DNA of 63,556 nucleotides from Bacteroidota bacterium (lineage in GTDB: Bacteria; Bacteroidota; Ignavibacteria; UBA10030; UBA8401): positions 1 through 63,556 of the forward strand of contig JAUXTU010000062.1 in the NCBI GenBank assembly GCA_030679145.1. Reading direction: 5' to 3'. This document shows positions 60,391-63,556 of this stretch, piece by piece. Under the pieces are notes generated by a model. It was not told where the DNA came from, did no database searches, and worked only from the letters and a program-made list of their open reading frames with translations. How positions within the stretch are numbered: the first letter of the stretch is position 1; each line of letters opens with the position of its first letter. The position numbers and the translations under genes are program-made.

Positions 60391-60821
60391 GGAATAACTT
60401 CAATGGTGACATCGATTTTCTGAGAGAAGCGATTGCACCAGCCGTCCTTATCGGAGCAGTAAAAATAATTCAACTTTCCTTTTAGATTCTGTTTTCCCGT
60501 TTTTGTTCCATTCTTTGCTTTGATGGAGAACTCAAGAGGTTTTTTGATGTCGAGATATTCTTTTTCGTTCTTCTGAAACCGAGCTTTCCCAACAATTTCG
60601 AATGGTGAATTCTTTTCTAATTTCAACTCAAACTGAGGATTGGTGTTAACGTGGATTCCTTCTATTGGTTCAAAGAAAAAAGCGATATCGCCTGATTTTG
60701 CTATTGAAATTTTTCTCGGCTGCTGTAATTCCAGTTTAATATGTTCGTTATCATTCAGTAGTTGTTTTTCACTGAATGGAAAGAAGGTGATTGTAAAAAT
60801 GAATGCTAATATTGTTTTCAT
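60387..60821 (-). CDS. Exported DsbD-alpha-like domain protein
   Basis: A 144-residue protein with a hydrophobic N-terminal segment (signal peptide or anchor). The body is a beta-sandwich pattern and ends GKLNYFYCSDKDGWCNRFSQ, with two cysteines seven apart, like the N-terminal DsbD domain (PF11412-type), which passes electrons from DsbD to periplasmic thioredoxin-like proteins. It has no membrane part and no thioredoxin domain, so it is only the alpha domain. It overlaps lpxH by four bases (ATGA), so translation should be coupled. Confidence 0.72.
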   Translation of the reverse strand: MKTILAFIFTITFFPFSEKQLLNDNEHIKLELQQPRKISIAKSGDIAFFFEPIEGIHVNTNPQFELKLEKNSPFEIVGKARFQKNEKEYLDIKKPLEFSIKAKNGTKTGKQNLKGKLNYFYCSDKDGWCNRFSQKIDVTIEVIP

Positions 60822-60836
60822 TGAGTTACCTGATTG

Positions 60837-62093
60837 TTATCGCGCTGATTCTCTGTCGTTTACACGTTCTAATAAAATAAAACCAACAATAAAAAAGATT
60901 CCAATTGTCAAAACAGAAATACGTTGGTTACCAGTAATATACGAAATCAGTCCGAACAAAAAAGTGCCTACAACAGCAGAAGCTTTTCCGCACAAGCCAT
61001 CAAAAAATCCGAAGAATTCTGCTTCTCGTTCTACCGGTGTTAATTGTGCCATAAGACTTCTGCTTGCAGCCTGTGATGCACCCATAGAACTGCCAGCGAT
61101 TGCACCGATAAAATAGAACATTTCTTTTGTCTCAACAAAGTAAGCGCCGGCAACTATTGCAATCCAAAGAACAAGGTTGATTGCGATTGTCCGCTTCGCA
61201 CCGATCTTGTCCGTGATGACACCAAAAAATAATGAGCCGACAATGCCTGATGCTTGAACGACGGCAAAAAGAACAATTACTTCCTGCAATGAAAAATGAA
61301 GTGTTTGTGTTGCAAAGATCGAGGCAAATGAAATAACGGTCAGAATCCCGTCATTATAAATAAAAAAAGCGAGAAGAAATCGCGATACATTCCGGTAGTT
61401 TTTCAAATGACCAATTGTATCCCGCACACGCTGGATTCCCGCTTTTACGTATGATACTTTATATTCAAATTTTGTTTTATGATCCCGAAGGAAAATAAAC
61501 AGCGGAGCGGAGAACAATAGAAAAATTCCTGCGGCAATTAAAAAACTTAATTTTACATTTGAAAGATTTTCCGCTACAAATCCATCCGCATATAATGGCA
61601 TTGCAATAAACAAGGTAACAAGTGATCCGACATATCCCATTGCAAAACCGTATCCGGAAACTCTTCCGTAACTTCGTTCAGTCGTCAACCCGGGAAGAAA
61701 TGCATCGTAAAAAACGAGACCTCCTTCAAATCCGATATTAGCGAGAATAAACAAGAGCATTCCAACCACAATCATTCCGGAATCAACAAAATAGAGAAGG
61801 GTGGTAGAGATGATGCTGACAAGCGTAAATCCAAAGAGAAATCGTTTTCTGCGAGATGAAAAATCTGCGGCAGCACCAAGCACCGGTGCAATAATTGCCG
61901 TAAGAAACATGGAAATACTGACGGCTAGTCCCCATAAAAAATCTCCGCGCCCGCTTCCGCCAGCCACAATTTCTTTAAAGTAGAGCGAATATCCAACCGC
62001 AACGATCATCACGGAAAAGGATGTGTTAGCAAAATCAAACAGAGTCCAAACAAAAATTTGAGATCGGTTTGAACGGGGTGGATTTGGTGTCAT
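60837..62093 (-). CDS. MFS transporter, UMF1-like
   Basis: A 418-residue transporter with 12 membrane helices. The first helix region WTLFDFANTSFSVMIVAVGY has the F-D-x-A-N-T-x-F motif of the UMF1/Atg22-like group; SRRKRFLFGF and GVITDKIGAKRTIAINLVLW are the MFS inter-helix loops, and MGASQAASRSLMAQL follows the family. The substrate is unknown. It starts seven bases after the nusB gene on the same strand. Confidence 0.88.
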   Translation of the reverse strand: MTPNPPRSNRSQIFVWTLFDFANTSFSVMIVAVGYSLYFKEIVAGGSGRGDFLWGLAVSISMFLTAIIAPVLGAAADFSSRRKRFLFGFTLVSIISTTLLYFVDSGMIVVGMLLFILANIGFEGGLVFYDAFLPGLTTERSYGRVSGYGFAMGYVGSLVTLFIAMPLYADGFVAENLSNVKLSFLIAAGIFLLFSAPLFIFLRDHKTKFEYKVSYVKAGIQRVRDTIGHLKNYRNVSRFLLAFFIYNDGILTVISFASIFATQTLHFSLQEVIVLFAVVQASGIVGSLFFGVITDKIGAKRTIAINLVLWIAIVAGAYFVETKEMFYFIGAIAGSSMGASQAASRSLMAQLTPVEREAEFFGFFDGLCGKASAVVGTFLFGLISYITGNQRISVLTIGIFFIVGFILLERVNDRESAR

Positions 62094-62100
62094 TACTAAT

Positions 62101-62595
62101 TTACGAGTGAGATTTTTTGTTTTGTGTGTCGATCAATCCGCGGCCGGTTTTTTTCATGATACCTTCTTTTTTAAGATCACCCAGAATGGCATCCATAATT
62201 CCGTTGACAAACGTTCCGCTGTTTTCCGTGCTGTAGTCTTTTGCTATTTCAATTGCTTCATTGATGGTCACTTTTGGTGGAATATCAGGAAAGAAGAGAA
62301 GTTCACATAAACACATTCGAAGAATGATCTTGTCGATCAATGCAATTCGATGAAATTCCCAATGTTCGGTCTTCGATTTTAATCGTTTATCAATTTCTGC
62401 CTGATGTGTTATTGCTTTAATGAAGAGTGACTGCGCAAAATCAAAATCAGCAGAATCTGTCTTTAACTCGCTTAATACAGTATCAACGACATGCTGGGGT
62501 GGATCTTTTGAAATTTCAATTGCATACAACGCCTGCATCACACATTCACGAATATGTCTGCGTTTTGGAATGGTATGTTCTTTTTCTTCTGTCAT
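62101..62595 (-). CDS. nusB: Transcription antitermination protein NusB
   Basis: A 164-residue helical protein. RRHIRECVMQALYAIE at the start and the C-terminal part ALIDKIILRMCLCELLFFPDIPPKVTINEAIEIAKDYSTENSGTFVNGIMDAIL (read here in parts: TINEAIEIAKDYS, FVNGIMDAIL) are NusB signatures. It acts with NusE in antitermination of rRNA operons. It has about 20 extra residues at the C-terminus. Confidence 0.96.
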   Translation of the reverse strand: MTEEKEHTIPKRRHIRECVMQALYAIEISKDPPQHVVDTVLSELKTDSADFDFAQSLFIKAITHQAEIDKRLKSKTEHWEFHRIALIDKIILRMCLCELLFFPDIPPKVTINEAIEIAKDYSTENSGTFVNGIMDAILGDLKKEGIMKKTGRGLIDTQNKKSHS

Positions 62596-62903
62596 AGATT
62601 AAAGATACGAAAAAAGAGAACGTCTTGCCACAGATTATATAATTATCGAGTGCTGAAATGAGACGAAGGTTGGGATTTTTTAGGGTTTTGTATTTTAGAA
62701 AACATCTTATCAAAATTTCTTCAAGCGTTGAGAGATTATCCAAAAAAGTAAGCATCTTCTTTTCGCCAGAATCTTTGGTTTCATTTATCCTGTTAGAATA
62801 ATTTTCGATTACCAATCCTGATATTGAATTATGTACGTAAAATTATTATATTGCATACGCAATTGCAGAAAACTAAGTCAAGAAGATTAACAAATTTCAT
62901 AAG
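62596..62903. other. Intergenic region between nusB and tRNA-Ser
   Basis: This 308-base gap has no supported gene. A minus-strand frame of 89 codons (62546-62815) overlaps nusB and has no features of a real gene. The AT-rich part from about 62835 should contain the tRNA promoter, but no clear -35/-10 pair is visible. Promoters of nusB must lie near 62600-62650. Confidence 0.5.
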
Positions 62904-62986
62904 GTGAGTTGGCAGAACGGCTATTGCACCAGTCTTGAAAACTGGCATCCGTAAGGATTTCTGGGTTCGAATCCCAGGCTCACCGC
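62904..62986 (+). tRNA. tRNA-Ser (anticodon UGA)
   Basis: The cloverleaf can be drawn: acceptor GGTGAGT pairs with GCTCACC (one G-T), D-arm GCAG...TTGC, anticodon stem CCAGT / ACTGG with loop CTTGAAA (anticodon TGA), a long variable arm ATCC-GTAA-GGAT, and T-arm CTGGG TTCGAAT CCCAG. The discriminator is G, normal for serine. CCA is not encoded. The long variable arm together with UGA anticodon fixes the identity as Ser. Confidence 0.96.
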
Positions 62987-63221
62987 AAAATTGAAGTAAA
63001 CTCGTTGTAGATAGATAGAGAGATCTGAAAAACCTAACATCAATGTAATTCTCCACAACTCCGCTATAATACCTTTTATAAAACCGTTTATATACATGAC
63101 TAGCAGGGCAAAACAACAATAGTGATGAATATCAAAGTTAGAGAATTCTAACCCATTTTCACTTGCACAGAGAACACTTGTTTTATAGATTGTATGTAGA
63201 AATTAAACAAGAGAATAACTT

Positions 63222-63556
63222 ATGGGCACGTCAAAAATAGCAATGCTTTCCGGAGTTTACCTGATTTTAGGTATGTATACGGTTAGTTTTACCACCACCG
63301 ATAGAGAGAATAACTCTATTGCGGAATCCGTAGCAAACTCAATTCAGGCCGAACAGATCGCCCGCACAGGCATTTCACTTGCTATGACAAAGATGGGTGG
63401 AACATACTCATCGTCAACCCGTGAATATTCAAATCAGAATGCTTCAGTAATGAATGGTTCAGTAGTCTTTTCAGCGTCGCAATCAGGTTTACCTGCTTCA
63501 CAATCTCAGGTTACTTCAACTGCTACATTCGCAGGAAAAACAGTCACGATTAAAGC
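63222..63556 (+). CDS. Minor pilin (PilX-like) with Met-Gly start, N-terminal part
   Basis: An open frame runs from ATG 63222 to the window end (111 codons seen). The product begins MGTSKIAMLSGVYLILGMY, i.e. Met-Gly then a hydrophobic helix, and continues ANSIQAEQIARTGISLAMTKM, which matches the same region of the PilX-like protein at 18795 (NVQRTSIGSAGANFAMTKL). It is thus probably the first gene of a second pilus-type locus. No strong Shine-Dalgarno is seen. Confidence 0.72.
   Translation, partial: MGTSKIAMLSGVYLILGMYTVSFTTTDRENNSIAESVANSIQAEQIARTGISLAMTKMGGTYSSSTREYSNQNASVMNGSVVFSASQSGLPASQSQVTSTATFAGKTVTIK

Noticed and set aside
62546-62815. 89-codon minus-strand frame overlapping nusB
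   Set aside because: Overlaps nusB by 50 bases, has no domain, and its start has no Shine-Dalgarno.
62829-63119. 96-codon minus-strand frame across the tRNA gene
   Set aside because: It runs opposite a complete tRNA-Ser; not coding.
1-63556. CRISPR arrays, rRNA genes, insertion sequences or prophage genes
   Set aside because: No regularly spaced direct repeats, transposase, integrase or phage genes were seen; the attC-like and REP-like repeats are the only mobile-type elements noted.

Overview
The window looks like a chromosomal segment of a Gram-negative, AT-rich bacterium of the Bacteroidota/Chlorobi/Ignavibacteria side of the FCB group. The evidence is: two secreted proteases ending in the QNYPNPFNP-type C-terminal sorting domain used by type IX secretion in this group; lipid A and LPS-core genes (an LpxL/HtrB-type acyltransferase, a heptosyltransferase and lpxH), which imply an outer membrane; separate secD and secF; and several genes without a clear Shine-Dalgarno. 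The genus cannot be named from the sequence alone. Base composition was judged by eye.

Layout. 1-12360: the end of a cobalamin adenosyltransferase, secA, a small lipoprotein, a secreted subtilase, a small secreted protein, a matrixin-like metalloprotease and two GT-C membrane glycosyltransferase-like proteins. 12361-25350: a nearly complete type IV pilus/type II secretion-like locus, in the order two pilins, PilC, PilB, three minor pilins (PilV-, PilW- and PilX-like), PilT, a PilM-PilN fusion, a PilO-PilP fusion and a secretin. It is followed by two very large paralogous Ig-domain lipoproteins (25438-31771). 31791-37005 (minus strand): family 5 uracil-DNA glycosylase, an alpha/beta hydrolase, citrate synthase, class I fumarase and an exported unknown protein. 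37179-41838: a glycosyltransferase/deacetylase-like fusion, TatD, and an exported HEAT-repeat/cyclophilin fusion.

41839-45170: palindromic repeats, then four small minus-strand genes of unknown function separated by attC-like sites. This looks like an integron cassette cluster with no integrase in view. 45384-50414 (minus): cupin, nhaA, a STAS protein, secF and secD, with REP-like palindromes between genes. 50632-55299: a partner-switching module (two SpoIIE-type phosphatases, a STAS antagonist and an RsbW-like kinase). 55359-62595: envelope genes (acyltransferase, heptosyltransferase, PBP1A, LpxH, DsbD-alpha-like), an MFS transporter and nusB. A tRNA-Ser(UGA) follows, and the window ends inside another minor-pilin-like gene.

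The most unusual feature is the pilin set. All five pilin-like proteins of the locus, and the sixth gene cut by the window end, begin Met-Gly followed directly by the hydrophobic helix. They have no basic leader and no canonical Glu5, and no prepilin peptidase gene is visible. This suggests pilins with an extremely short leader, matured either by cleavage after Gly2 or simply by removal of Met. The second most unusual feature is the attC-like cassette cluster.
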